Shown in pieces: positions 1 through 5,735 of a stretch of 5,957 nucleotides of DNA (its first letter is position 1; the number at the start of each line of letters is the position of its first letter). Source of the stretch: Methanosarcinales archaeon (lineage in GTDB: Archaea; Halobacteriota; Methanosarcinia; Methanosarcinales; Methanogasteraceae); assembly GCA_030609345.1 (NCBI GenBank), contig JAUWCK010000074.1, forward strand, positions 1-5,957. Reading direction: 5' to 3'. Position numbers and translations under genes: made by a program. The notes under the pieces were generated by a model. It was not told the origin of the DNA. It saw only the letters and a program-made list of their open reading frames with translations, and did no database searches.

Positions 1-243
1 CTTACATTCCTCGAATCTGCCCCCAAATCTACTTACCTCTTTTATGAGCTCGAATACCGAGTGCGTCAATATCTTTCTGAATCCTTTAGCATACAGAATC
101 GACTTCAGAGCTTTCTCTGCTGCCTGCTGAGCCTGAAAACACGCCCATTCATAGTCTTCTGAATCTAAACTGTTTTTAGATGCTTTTAGATCCTTATCTG
201 CCTGCTTAAACCATCTTTTCGATTCTTTTGGGTTCTCACTCAT
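1..243 (-). CDS. HEPN-domain protein, N-terminal part (runs off window)
   Basis: 81 codons are visible, starting at the ATG at 243-241 and still open at the window edge, so the C-terminus is missing. The pattern fits the small archaeal HEPN family: a WFKQADKDLKAS helix (residues 11-22), then YEWACFQAQQAAEKALK (31-47), then THSVFEL (60-66). The 'QQAAEKALK' core and the 'TH-x-x-x-EL' segment are family hallmarks. HEPN proteins of this kind usually act with a minimal nucleotidyltransferase partner in toxin-antitoxin-like pairs, or as RNA-binding/RNase modules. No partner is visible here; one could lie beyond position 1. A GGGTGA Shine-Dalgarno site at 250-255, six bases upstream, supports this start. 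The start overlaps the stop of the preceding epimerase fragment (ATGAGTGA), so translation may be coupled. The codons look more AT-rich than in the sugar-nucleotide genes. Family membership is fairly secure; toxin function is inference. Confidence 0.82.
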   Translation of the reverse strand, partial: MSENPKESKRWFKQADKDLKASKNSLDSEDYEWACFQAQQAAEKALKSILYAKGFRKILTHSVFELIKEVSRFGGRFEECK

Positions 244-385
244 CCGCTTTCACCCTGCTACCCTCAACATTCTCCACCCTTCCTGTGGACAGGTCATCGA
301 TTATAACCACTTCATGCTTCTTTGCAAGCTCCTCTGCAAGATTTGAGCCTATAAACCCAGCGCCACCGGTTATAACTATTTTCAT
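236..385 (-). pseudogene. Truncated N-terminus of a second NAD-dependent sugar epimerase
   Basis: A 49-codon reading frame starts at the ATG at 385-383 and ends at the TGA at 238-236. Residues 1-15, MKIVITGGAGFIGSN, form the first beta strand and the GxxGxxG nucleotide-binding turn of an extended short-chain dehydrogenase. 'HEVVIIDDLSTGRVENVE' (24-41) is the second strand with its acidic NAD-ribose-binding residues (D30/D31), followed by the LSTG motif typical of GalE-like epimerases. A complete enzyme has about 300-330 residues; here everything after roughly residue 41 is gone and the HEPN gene begins. The sequence differs from the intact epimerase next door (GGAG rather than GCAG, different second half), so it derives from a separate paralogue. 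Its ATG overlaps the stop of the intact epimerase by four bases (ATGA), as expected for an original operon neighbour. It could still be translated as a short coupling peptide, but it cannot be an active enzyme. Confidence 0.8.
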
Positions 386-1314
386 CGTTGATTCACCAGT
401 TCCTCATACCACCCAACAAATCTTCTGACCCCTTCCTCGATTCCGACTCTCGGTTTCCATCCGAGTTTGCCAATCTTACCGGCATCCGCCAGCGTATCCT
501 TGACATCCCCTCTCTGCTTCTCGATGTATCTGACAACAGCTCTCATCCCGATGACCTCCTCCATGACCCCGATCAATTCATTGACACTGATCCTTGTGCC
601 GCCGCCGACATTGAAGACCTCGCCACGCGAGCCGCTCATCGCTGCGAGCACGTTCGCCTCGACGATATCGTCCACGAACGTAAAGTCCCTTGTCTGCTCA
701 CCATCCCCGTAGACCGTTATCTCTTCACCATCGAGGATCGCCCTGACAAAGAGGTGTATCGCCATATCAGGTCGCTGTCTCGGCCCGTATACCGTGAAAT
801 ACCTGAGCGAGGCGGTCGGCACGCCGTAGTTTTTATAATAAAGATAACATAGATTCTCTGCTGCCAGTTTTGTGACGCCGTAAGGAGAGACTGGCTTTAG
901 CAGGCGAGTCTCCTTCATCGGCAGTTCGCAGTCCCCATAGACCGATGATGACGAGGCATAGACGAATTTCTTCATCTCGCAATCCTTGTAATATTCCAGC
1001 AACCGTTGAGTCGCCAGAATATTGTCCCGTGTGTAGATCTCAAAGTCCCCGCCCCAGCTCTTCCGCACCCCTGCCTGTGCTGCCTGATGAAAGACATAAT
1101 CCACATCAGGGAATGCGTCCATGGATCGTATATCCTGCTCTATCAGAGTAAATCTATCATCTTCCAGAGAATTTTTGATATTCTTATCTTTATATTCCCG
1201 CGGATAGTAGTCAGTGAAGCAATCAATCCCGATCACATCAAAACCATCTCCGAGCAGCCGCTCCGTTAAATGGGATCCTATGAACCCCGCGCATCCGGTT
1301 ACCAGTGCTTTCAC
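382..1314 (-). CDS. NAD-dependent nucleotide-sugar epimerase (UDP-glucose/UDP-glucuronate 4-epimerase type)
   Basis: A complete 310-residue member of the extended short-chain dehydrogenase/reductase family. GCAGFIG (7-13) is the Rossmann GxxGxxG turn, D31 closes the second strand, and HQAAQAGVR (76-84) follows. 'YASSSSVYG' (119-127) supplies the catalytic serine region and Y145-x-x-x-K149 (YGVTK) is the catalytic pair. RYFTVYGPRQRPDMA (171-185) and 'GEQTRDFTFVDDIV' (205-218) form the substrate-binding part. The RPDMA and RDFTFVDDI motifs resemble those of UDP-glucuronate 4-epimerases and related GalE-like enzymes. The reaction would be C4 inversion of a UDP-sugar through a 4-keto intermediate in the cytoplasm; which sugar cannot be read from sequence alone. 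The start is GTG (1314-1312) with a GGGTGA ribosome site at 1321-1326. The GalU gene upstream would provide UDP-glucose, directly or after oxidation. Its 5' end is duplicated at 2090-2134. Confidence 0.93.
   Translation of the reverse strand: MKALVTGCAGFIGSHLTERLLGDGFDVIGIDCFTDYYPREYKDKNIKNSLEDDRFTLIEQDIRSMDAFPDVDYVFHQAAQAGVRKSWGGDFEIYTRDNILATQRLLEYYKDCEMKKFVYASSSSVYGDCELPMKETRLLKPVSPYGVTKLAAENLCYLYYKNYGVPTASLRYFTVYGPRQRPDMAIHLFVRAILDGEEITVYGDGEQTRDFTFVDDIVEANVLAAMSGSRGEVFNVGGGTRISVNELIGVMEEVIGMRAVVRYIEKQRGDVKDTLADAGKIGKLGWKPRVGIEEGVRRFVGWYEELVNQR
1270..1314 (-). repeat. Copy A of the duplicated epimerase 5' end (in the intact gene)
   Basis: The first 45 bases of the intact epimerase match 2090-2134 at 39 of 45 positions when aligned by eye. 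One difference is the start codon (GTG here, ATG there). The other five are all third-base, synonymous changes in codons for Thr, Phe, Ile, Gly and Ser. Both copies encode the same 15 residues, MKALVTGCAGFIGSH. Clear in-frame similarity stops right after this segment. Confidence 0.85.
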
Positions 1315-1320
1315 TTAAAC

Positions 1321-1326
1321 TCACCC
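1321..1326 (-). promoter_or_regulatory. Ribosome-binding site of the intact epimerase
   Basis: On the minus strand this reads GGGTGA, six bases ahead of the GTG codon at 1314-1312. It supports the GTG start, which also aligns exactly with the ATG of the duplicated fragment at 2134. The 32-base gap to the protease stop contains no obvious terminator or TATA-like box. Confidence 0.6.
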
Positions 1327-1346
1327 ATCGTTTTGTTCACCATATC

Positions 1347-1811
1347 CTACCCGATCTCCTGCAGATATGCTTCATCATTAGCAAAATCAATGTGTAATGT
1401 AAACCGCTCTAACATATCTCTAACTCCCAAAAGCAAATTAACATTGTTTGTTAACGCCAAATAAGCCAAAAATCTTATTTCTTGAGATTCATTCCCAAAT
1501 TCGTCCAATAACATGGCTTTTATGTAACCCACCTTCACAGGCATTGTTTCACCGGGCACCACTCCGCCGGTATGATGCTCTGCTATCATGTCGACATCCA
1601 GCCCCTCCCATGTCTGGAATGGTATGAGTGAAATATGTGCACCAGTATCGACGATCGCTATATCCGGTACATCTTTCCCGGTAAACAGTATGCCACTTTT
1701 CAACCGCATTATTGGTTTTAAATCGGGAATCTTCTTCTCTAACTCAAGATCCCTTGTCTCCCGATCTATCCATAAACTTATATTAGTAGAGATTCTGACC
1801 ACTCTCCACAA
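1347..1811 (-). CDS. Retropepsin-like (clan AA) aspartic protease
   Basis: At most 154 residues. 'IAIVDTGAHISLIP' (51-64) contains the D-T-G-A active-site motif (D55) flanked by hydrophobic strands. Near the C-terminus 'NLLLGVRDMLERFTLHID' (125-142) matches the second conserved retropepsin-like segment (hydrophobic-hydrophobic-L-G-x-x-x-L-x-x-F-x-x-x-x-D). With a single DTG per chain, family knowledge says the active enzyme would be a homodimer. There is no signal peptide or membrane segment, so it should be cytoplasmic; the natural substrate is unknown. The start is uncertain: the longest frame begins at TTG 1811, GTG at 1802 is another option, and neither has a well-placed Shine-Dalgarno site. 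Either start overlaps the 3' end of the DUF5678-like gene, pointing to translational coupling. The next ATG, at 1709, would remove 34 residues but keep both motifs. The codons look more AT-rich than in the neighbouring metabolic genes, consistent with a separate origin. Confidence 0.8.
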   Translation of the reverse strand: MWRVVRISTNISLWIDRETRDLELEKKIPDLKPIMRLKSGILFTGKDVPDIAIVDTGAHISLIPFQTWEGLDVDMIAEHHTGGVVPGETMPVKVGYIKAMLLDEFGNESQEIRFLAYLALTNNVNLLLGVRDMLERFTLHIDFANDEAYLQEIG

Positions 1812-2001
1812 AGATTACCGGGATCTGTGTTATACCTGTTTTTTCTTTCGCCATCTTTCTTGCAGTTTCAGGACCTTCAGCAACAGCTACAACTTTTTCA
1901 TTTACGATTGCTATCCATTTTCCCAAATATCGCTTCTGCAATTCAGGAAAATGCATTTCTGCCCACCGCTCATCTTTCCAGAATCTCTTCTCTATTTTCA
2001 T
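1783..2001 (-). CDS. Small DUF5678-like protein
   Basis: 72 residues. The conserved core is 'YLGKWIAIVNEKVVAVAEGPETARKMAKE' (25-53) followed by 'ITQIPVIFVES' (57-67). This is the G-K-W-(I/V)-A-(I/V)...V-x-A...A-x-x-x-A pattern with a final beta strand that characterises DUF5678, a short, mostly archaeal family of unknown biochemical role that is often found beside retropepsin-like genes. The ATG at 2001-1999 is preferred because GAGGTG lies six bases before it. An in-frame ATG at 2082 exists but would add 27 residues that overlap epimerase debris and the TATA-like box. The 3' end overlaps the protease frame by about 20-29 bases, so the two proteins are probably made together; a substrate-adaptor or inhibitor role for this protein is only a guess. 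Confidence 0.72.
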   Translation of the reverse strand: MKIEKRFWKDERWAEMHFPELQKRYLGKWIAIVNEKVVAVAEGPETARKMAKEKTGITQIPVIFVESGQNLY

Positions 2002-2007
2002 CTTCTT

Positions 2008-2013
2008 CACCTC
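2008..2013 (-). promoter_or_regulatory. Ribosome-binding site deciding the DUF5678-like start
   Basis: On the minus strand this reads GAGGTG, six bases before the ATG at 2001-1999. It is a near-complete archaeal Shine-Dalgarno sequence and the best one in the accessory region. It argues for the 72-residue product over the 99-residue frame that opens at 2082. Confidence 0.65.
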
Positions 2014-2034
2014 ATTCCCATTCTCTTTCAGGAA

Positions 2035-2043
2035 CTTATATTT
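2035..2043 (-). promoter_or_regulatory. Possible archaeal TATA box for the DUF5678/protease pair
   Basis: On the minus strand this reads AAATATAAG, close to the archaeal box A consensus. A start about 25 bases downstream would fall near 2013, just ahead of the Shine-Dalgarno site and the ATG at 2001. The upstream metabolic genes are spaced like an operon, so a promoter here would let the accessory pair be expressed independently. No clear BRE is visible, and the implied leader is very short. Confidence 0.4.
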
Positions 2044-2134
2044 ACTCACACATCTCAACTTCATGCGTTCCGACAGGTGCATCCATGGTATGCGAACCGA
2101 TAAACCCCGCGCATCCAGTTACCAGTGCTTTCAT
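2042..2134 (-). pseudogene. Duplicated 5' fragment of the epimerase
   Basis: A 30-codon frame from the ATG at 2134-2132 to the TAA at 2044-2042. Its first 15 residues, MKALVTGCAGFIGSH, are identical to the start of the intact epimerase at 1314. The rest (TMDAPVGTHEVEMCE) is unrelated in this frame. In another frame, starting near 2079, one reads HLSERM, similar to the HLTERL that follows in the intact enzyme; about 13 extra bases may therefore have shifted the frame before all similarity fades. The ATG overlaps the galU stop by four bases (ATGA) and is preceded by GGTGA inside galU, so this looks like the original start of an epimerase gene directly coupled to galU. It keeps only the nucleotide-binding turn and cannot be an enzyme. 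It may still be translated as a short coupled peptide. Confidence 0.8.
2090..2134 (-). repeat. Copy B of the duplicated epimerase 5' end (in the fragment)
   Basis: Partner of the segment at 1270-1314, in direct orientation about 820 bases away. The DUF5678-like and protease genes lie between the two copies. The five differences after the start codon are all silent, so the copies diverged while both were read as protein, or one came from a related functional gene rather than from a recent exact duplication. Confidence 0.85.
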
Positions 2135-2979
2135 TTCATCACCTGTAGATAATTCTTAATCGTATCTCTTAAATCCTCTCGTTCCAGCGCAAAATCGATG
2201 ATCGCTCTTATATAATTGGCTTTATCCCCTGCATCGTATCGCTTTCCTCTGAACGCGTATGCACAAACACCCTCCCGATCAATAAGCATCCTTATGGCAT
2301 CGGTCAGTTGTATCTCACCCCCAAACCCGGGTTCTACCTCTTTGATGCAAGAGAATATCGCTGGCGTAAGGATGTATCTCCCGATCGCACCCATATTCGA
2401 TGGTGCATCGCGCGCATTCGGTTTTTCGATAATATCCTCGACACGGTAGACCGACTCATCGATCTTGCTGCCTTTTATGATCCCGTATTTGCTCACGTCG
2501 CTGACCTCTTCCACTGCCAGCACAGAGCGTTTACGCGTCGTGTAAACGTCCATCAACTGCTTTATGCAGAGTTCTCCCTTGATAATGTCATCGCCAAGCA
2601 GAACAGCGAATGTCTCATCTCCAACGTGCTTTTCTGCTCGCAGCACCGCATCTCCAAGCCCTTTTGGTTCTTTCTGCCTTATGTAATGGATATCTACCAT
2701 CGAAGAGATGTCCCGTACTTCCTTTAATAATTCATCCTTCCCATTTTTAAGGAGATGGCTTTCAAGTTCCGGAGATGTGTCGAAATAGTCTTCGAGAGCC
2801 CGTTTGCCCCTGCCCGTGATGATCAGGATATCATCGATGCCGGAAGCAACCGCCTCTTCCACAACGAACTGGATGATCGGCTTATCGATGATCGGCAACA
2901 TCTCCTTCGGCATCGATTTCGTAACCGGAAGGAATCTTGTTCCAAGCCCCGCAGCAGGGATTATCGCTTTCTTAATCAT
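2131..2979 (-). CDS. galU: UTP-glucose-1-phosphate uridylyltransferase
   Basis: A complete 282-residue enzyme that joins UTP and glucose 1-phosphate to form UDP-glucose and pyrophosphate in the cytoplasm. GLGTRFLPVTKSMPKEM (11-27) is the nucleotide-binding signature of the GalU family, with the conserved lysines K21 and K25. GLGDA (107-111) contacts the uracil side, LLGDD (127-131) carries the metal-binding aspartate, and EKP (185-187), 'GEIQLTDAI' (221-229) and 'YDAGDK' (248-253) complete the sugar-phosphate site. Length is normal for bacterial and archaeal GalU. The ATG at 2979-2977 is chosen because GAGGT lies eight bases upstream; the frame stays open seven codons further to a GTG at 3000 that lacks this support. 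It follows the GlmU-like gene after 83 bases. Its stop overlaps the ATG of the epimerase fragment (ATGA), so an epimerase was once its immediate, coupled neighbour. Confidence 0.94.
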   Translation of the reverse strand: MIKKAIIPAAGLGTRFLPVTKSMPKEMLPIIDKPIIQFVVEEAVASGIDDILIITGRGKRALEDYFDTSPELESHLLKNGKDELLKEVRDISSMVDIHYIRQKEPKGLGDAVLRAEKHVGDETFAVLLGDDIIKGELCIKQLMDVYTTRKRSVLAVEEVSDVSKYGIIKGSKIDESVYRVEDIIEKPNARDAPSNMGAIGRYILTPAIFSCIKEVEPGFGGEIQLTDAIRMLIDREGVCAYAFRGKRYDAGDKANYIRAIIDFALEREDLRDTIKNYLQVMK

Positions 2980-2987
2980 TCGCTTAA

Positions 2988-2992
2988 ACCTC
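2988..2992 (-). promoter_or_regulatory. Ribosome-binding site fixing the galU start
   Basis: On the minus strand this reads GAGGT, eight bases before the ATG at 2979-2977. It lies inside the seven-codon upstream extension, which makes the longer GTG-initiated form unlikely. Confidence 0.55.
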
Positions 2993-3062
2993 GCACTCAC
3001 TATCCATTACCATTTTCATACCATTTCATCCCAAATAATCAATCTCGTAACAATCCCAATAA

Positions 3063-4250
3063 TCATCGCATCACAACCTCTCCGGGACGCGTGCTCATTC
3101 CAGCCGCCATCATCACGCCGACGTTGATGCTCGTATTGATCCCGGTATGCACGCCATCTCCCATGACCACGCCGAGTTTTCTCCTGCCTGTGTCAACAGA
3201 CTCGTCCTTCACAACCGCACGGATGTTCCTGCCGTCATGCCGCAGGTTTGCGATCTTCGTTCCTGCGCCGAGGTTGCAGCCACGCCCGATGACGCTATCT
3301 CCGACATAACTGAGATGACCGATGTTTGTTCCGTCCATCACGATGCTGTTTTTTACCTCTACAGCATTTCCGATGCGCACGTTATCGCCTATAGCCGTAC
3401 CGGGTCTGATAAAGCAGTTCGGACCAATATCGCAGTTCTCGCCGATGATCACAGGTCCTGTAATGTAAGAGCCGTTTCTGATGATGGTACCCTTCCCGAC
3501 CCTGATCCTGCCGTGCAGTGTGGCGTAGGGCTCGACTATGCCTGCAATCTCTGCATCGGTACCAGCAAGCAGATATTCGTTTGCATCCAGCAGGTTCCAC
3601 GGTCTTCCGATATCGATCCATGTATCGAGCATCGAGTAGCCGATATCGAGATCACTAACAAGCGCATTTATGGAATCCGTGATCTCGTATTCCCCGCGTA
3701 CCGATTCCCCGGTCGCCCTGATGGCATCGAAGATGGTGTCGGAGAAGAGGTAGATCCCTGCATTCACCAGATTCCCGGCGGCATGGTCTGGCTTCTCGAT
3801 GATCTCAACGACCCTACCGCCATCGGTCTTCACAACGCCGTATCCCGCGGGATTCTCCAGTTCCTTCGTTGCAAGGACGATGTCCTCTGTCCGCCCGATG
3901 AGAGAGCGAAGATCGGGCGGCGTAACGATCGCATCGCCGTTTAAGACGAGGAATCGACCTCCCACAGATCGGGAAGCCATCCCTATCGCATTGGCGGTGC
4001 CGAGTTGCTCTCTCTGCTCCACATAATCGATACGGACGCCAAGACGGCTTCCGTCTCCAAAATAATCCCTGATAACATCGCCCATGTACCCGACCACGCA
4101 GACGAAATCGTCGATCCCGGCATCCCTCGCAGATACGATGATATGCTCAAGTATCGGTCTGTTTGCAACCGGCAGCATCACCTTCGGGCACGATTCCGTC
4201 AGCGGACGCATTCTTGTCCCTTCACCTGCTGCGAGGATCACTGCTTTCAT
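3063..4250 (-). CDS. glmU: Bifunctional sugar-1-phosphate nucleotidylyltransferase/acetyltransferase (archaeal GlmU type)
   Basis: 395 residues in two domains. The N-terminal nucleotidyltransferase (about 1-235) shows LAAGEGTRMRPLTESCPKVM (6-25), the GxGTRMRPLT...PK signature with K23, then GTANA (84-88), NGDAI (104-108), EKP (152-154) and NAG (163-165). The C-terminal part (about 240-395) is a left-handed beta helix of hexapeptide repeats: 'VGKGTIIRNGSYITGPVIIG', 'IGPNCFIRPGTAIGDN'. It includes 'GHLSYVGDSVIG' (311-322), where H312 aligns with the catalytic histidine of GlmU acetyltransferases, and 'NLGAGTKIAN' (326-335). Expected role: acetylate glucosamine 1-phosphate and couple it to UTP, giving UDP-GlcNAc; archaeal homologues often also accept glucose 1-phosphate with UTP or dTTP. 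The start ATG has GGAG seven bases upstream and overlaps the GlmM-like gene by 29 bases, linking consecutive steps. Exact substrate range is not settled by sequence. Confidence 0.9.
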   Translation of the reverse strand: MKAVILAAGEGTRMRPLTESCPKVMLPVANRPILEHIIVSARDAGIDDFVCVVGYMGDVIRDYFGDGSRLGVRIDYVEQREQLGTANAIGMASRSVGGRFLVLNGDAIVTPPDLRSLIGRTEDIVLATKELENPAGYGVVKTDGGRVVEIIEKPDHAAGNLVNAGIYLFSDTIFDAIRATGESVRGEYEITDSINALVSDLDIGYSMLDTWIDIGRPWNLLDANEYLLAGTDAEIAGIVEPYATLHGRIRVGKGTIIRNGSYITGPVIIGENCDIGPNCFIRPGTAIGDNVRIGNAVEVKNSIVMDGTNIGHLSYVGDSVIGRGCNLGAGTKIANLRHDGRNIRAVVKDESVDTGRRKLGVVMGDGVHTGINTSINVGVMMAAGMSTRPGEVVMR

Positions 4251-5610
4251 TGATTGCTCCTTTTACGATTTTATGTATCTCATGATATAATTTCTCGACC
4301 ACATCCCGGGTCGCGCCCTCCACAGTGATCCGGATCAGGGGTTCTGTTCCTGAAGGGCGGACGAGCGCCCACGCGTCGTCGAATCCGAGCCGGATCCCGT
4401 CGATCGTGCTGATATCGGAAGAGGGAAGCGCGCGCAGTCCTTCCTCGATCCTCCTGTCAATGCCCAGCCCTGCTGGCTGTGGCATCGATGAATCCTGCAA
4501 GGATTCATTATCGAGATCTCCACGATATGAGATCGATCCGCGCTTTATCTCGTATTCGGGCATCGGCGAGAGATGACCGCTGAATCTTACGTCCTCCCTG
4601 CTCAGTAGCTCAACGAGTCTTGCTGCGGCATAGATGCCTTCAGGGCAGTACGATACTCGCGGAAATATCCATGTGCCGCTCGGCTCGCCGCCGAAATCAG
4701 CACCCGTGCGCTTCATCTCCTCTGCAATAAAGACGTCCCCGACCCGCGTTCTGATTATCTCGATGTCAGGGAGCACTGCATCGATGAGCATGGAAGTGTC
4801 CACAGGAACGACCATCTTCTTCCTTGCTTCATGCATTCCAAAGAACGCGAGGAGTTTGTCATTGCTGACAACCCCTCCCTGATCATCGACAGCGACCATC
4901 CGATCCGCATCACCGTCATGCGCAATCCCGAGATCGGCATTCGTACTGAGAACCACTGACTGAAGCGCAGTTAGTGTTTCGCTCTTCGGTTCGGGCTTGC
5001 GTCCCGGAAAAAATCCGTCTGGCTGGCTATTAAGGGTCACCACATCGCAACCCATCGCCCTTAACAGGTATGGTGTTGTGAGCGATGCTGCGCCGCACCC
5101 ACAGTCCACAACCACCCGCATCCTCTTCTCGATCTTGACGCTTGCAAGGATCATCGATATGTGGTTAGAAACAGCGTTTCCATCCGTTCTGACCGGGTGC
5201 ATCCGATCCCACGATGCAAGTTTGATATCTGCGTCCCCGGTCTCTCCGATCAACCGTTCGATCGTCTTCTGCTGCTTTGCGTCAAACGCCATCCCATCAG
5301 GATTGAAGAGTTTCACGCCGATGTACTCAGGCGGATTGTGAGAGGCGGTCACCATGATGCCGCAGTCGTAATCCCTCGCGGCGTAGGCAAGCGTCGGCGT
5401 TGCAACCATTCCAACCCGTGTAACCCTGCAGCCCACCGAGAGAAGCCCTGATATCGCCGCGTACTCAATCATCTCTGCTGCTCTTCTCGTGTCGTGCCCA
5501 ACGACGACACTGCCCCTGCCCGTGCCAAACCCGCGCCCAATCCGGAGGGCTAATTCTGACGTAACCGCCTGATTTGCGATTCCTCGTATCCCGCTCGATC
5601 CGAATTTCAT
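4222..5610 (-). CDS. glmM: Phosphoglucosamine mutase / phosphomannomutase-family enzyme
   Basis: 462 residues, normal for the alpha-D-phosphohexomutase superfamily. All four signature loops are present: GSSGIRG (4-10) near the N-terminus; TASHNP (88-93), with S90 as the serine that carries the phosphate; DGDADR (232-237), the magnesium-binding loop; GGEPSG (307-312), the sugar-specificity loop; and RPSGTEPLIR (418-427), the phosphate-binding loop of domain 4. It interconverts the 6- and 1-phosphates of a hexose or hexosamine. Placement directly ahead of the GlmU-like gene, with a 29-base overlap, favours glucosamine 6-phosphate to glucosamine 1-phosphate, but archaeal members can also act on mannose or glucose phosphates. 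The usual N after PPEY is I here (PPEYIG, 93-98), a minor deviation. The ATG at 5610 is preceded by GTGAT. As the first gene of the visible cluster, it should carry the main promoter in the region upstream. Confidence 0.92.
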   Translation of the reverse strand: MKFGSSGIRGIANQAVTSELALRIGRGFGTGRGSVVVGHDTRRAAEMIEYAAISGLLSVGCRVTRVGMVATPTLAYAARDYDCGIMVTASHNPPEYIGVKLFNPDGMAFDAKQQKTIERLIGETGDADIKLASWDRMHPVRTDGNAVSNHISMILASVKIEKRMRVVVDCGCGAASLTTPYLLRAMGCDVVTLNSQPDGFFPGRKPEPKSETLTALQSVVLSTNADLGIAHDGDADRMVAVDDQGGVVSNDKLLAFFGMHEARKKMVVPVDTSMLIDAVLPDIEIIRTRVGDVFIAEEMKRTGADFGGEPSGTWIFPRVSYCPEGIYAAARLVELLSREDVRFSGHLSPMPEYEIKRGSISYRGDLDNESLQDSSMPQPAGLGIDRRIEEGLRALPSSDISTIDGIRLGFDDAWALVRPSGTEPLIRITVEGATRDVVEKLYHEIHKIVKGAINESSDPRSR

Positions 5611-5735
5611 GGTATCACTTTATCCTACGTTGTCAATTTATCTGGTGCTTTGGTTATGATTCGCGTGTTTTTCAGATGTTCGAAGCTTATCGAAGCTTAT
5701 GGTGGAAGAAACGAGACTTGGATATTAGCTACCGA
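5611..5735. other. Upstream region of the operon, proximal half
   Basis: 125 bases between the GlmM-like start and the inverted-repeat element. No gene is supported. On the minus strand GTGAT sits just before the ATG at 5610. An AT-rich GATAAATT about 30 bases upstream of the start is the only weak TATA-like candidate. The tandem 10-mer at 5681-5700 also lies here. A reading frame on the plus strand (5574-5762) is judged spurious. Confidence 0.4.
5681..5700. repeat. Tandem duplication of a 10-mer
   Basis: CGAAGCTTAT occurs twice in a row with no mismatch. Each unit contains the palindrome AAGCTT, and with the preceding TT the segment can form a small hairpin (TTCGA ... TCGAA). It lies 71-90 bases upstream of the GlmM-like start. 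It could be a paired regulator site or simple slippage; nothing in the sequence decides. Confidence 0.7.

Noticed and set aside
61..76. R-x4-H (R56-K-I-L-T-H61) in the HEPN protein as a catalytic RNase motif
   Set aside because: The spacing fits Rx4-6H, but in this HEPN subfamily the TH-x-x-x-EL histidine is conserved for other reasons and the catalytic motif is often further C-terminal, in the part not seen.
388..852. 154-codon plus-strand frame
   Set aside because: It lies antisense to the intact epimerase, has no recognisable domain, and is explained by the codon bias of the real gene.
2002..2082. 27-codon N-terminal extension of the DUF5678-like protein
   Set aside because: It covers epimerase debris and the TATA-like box, while a strong GAGGTG sits correctly before the internal ATG at 2001.
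2980..3000. GTG-initiated seven-codon extension of galU
   Set aside because: The Shine-Dalgarno site for the ATG at 2979 lies within it, and GalU proteins normally begin close to the KKAIIPAAG segment.
3147..3944. 265-codon plus-strand frame
   Set aside because: Antisense shadow of the GlmU-like gene, whose motifs are complete; no family features in the shadow frame.
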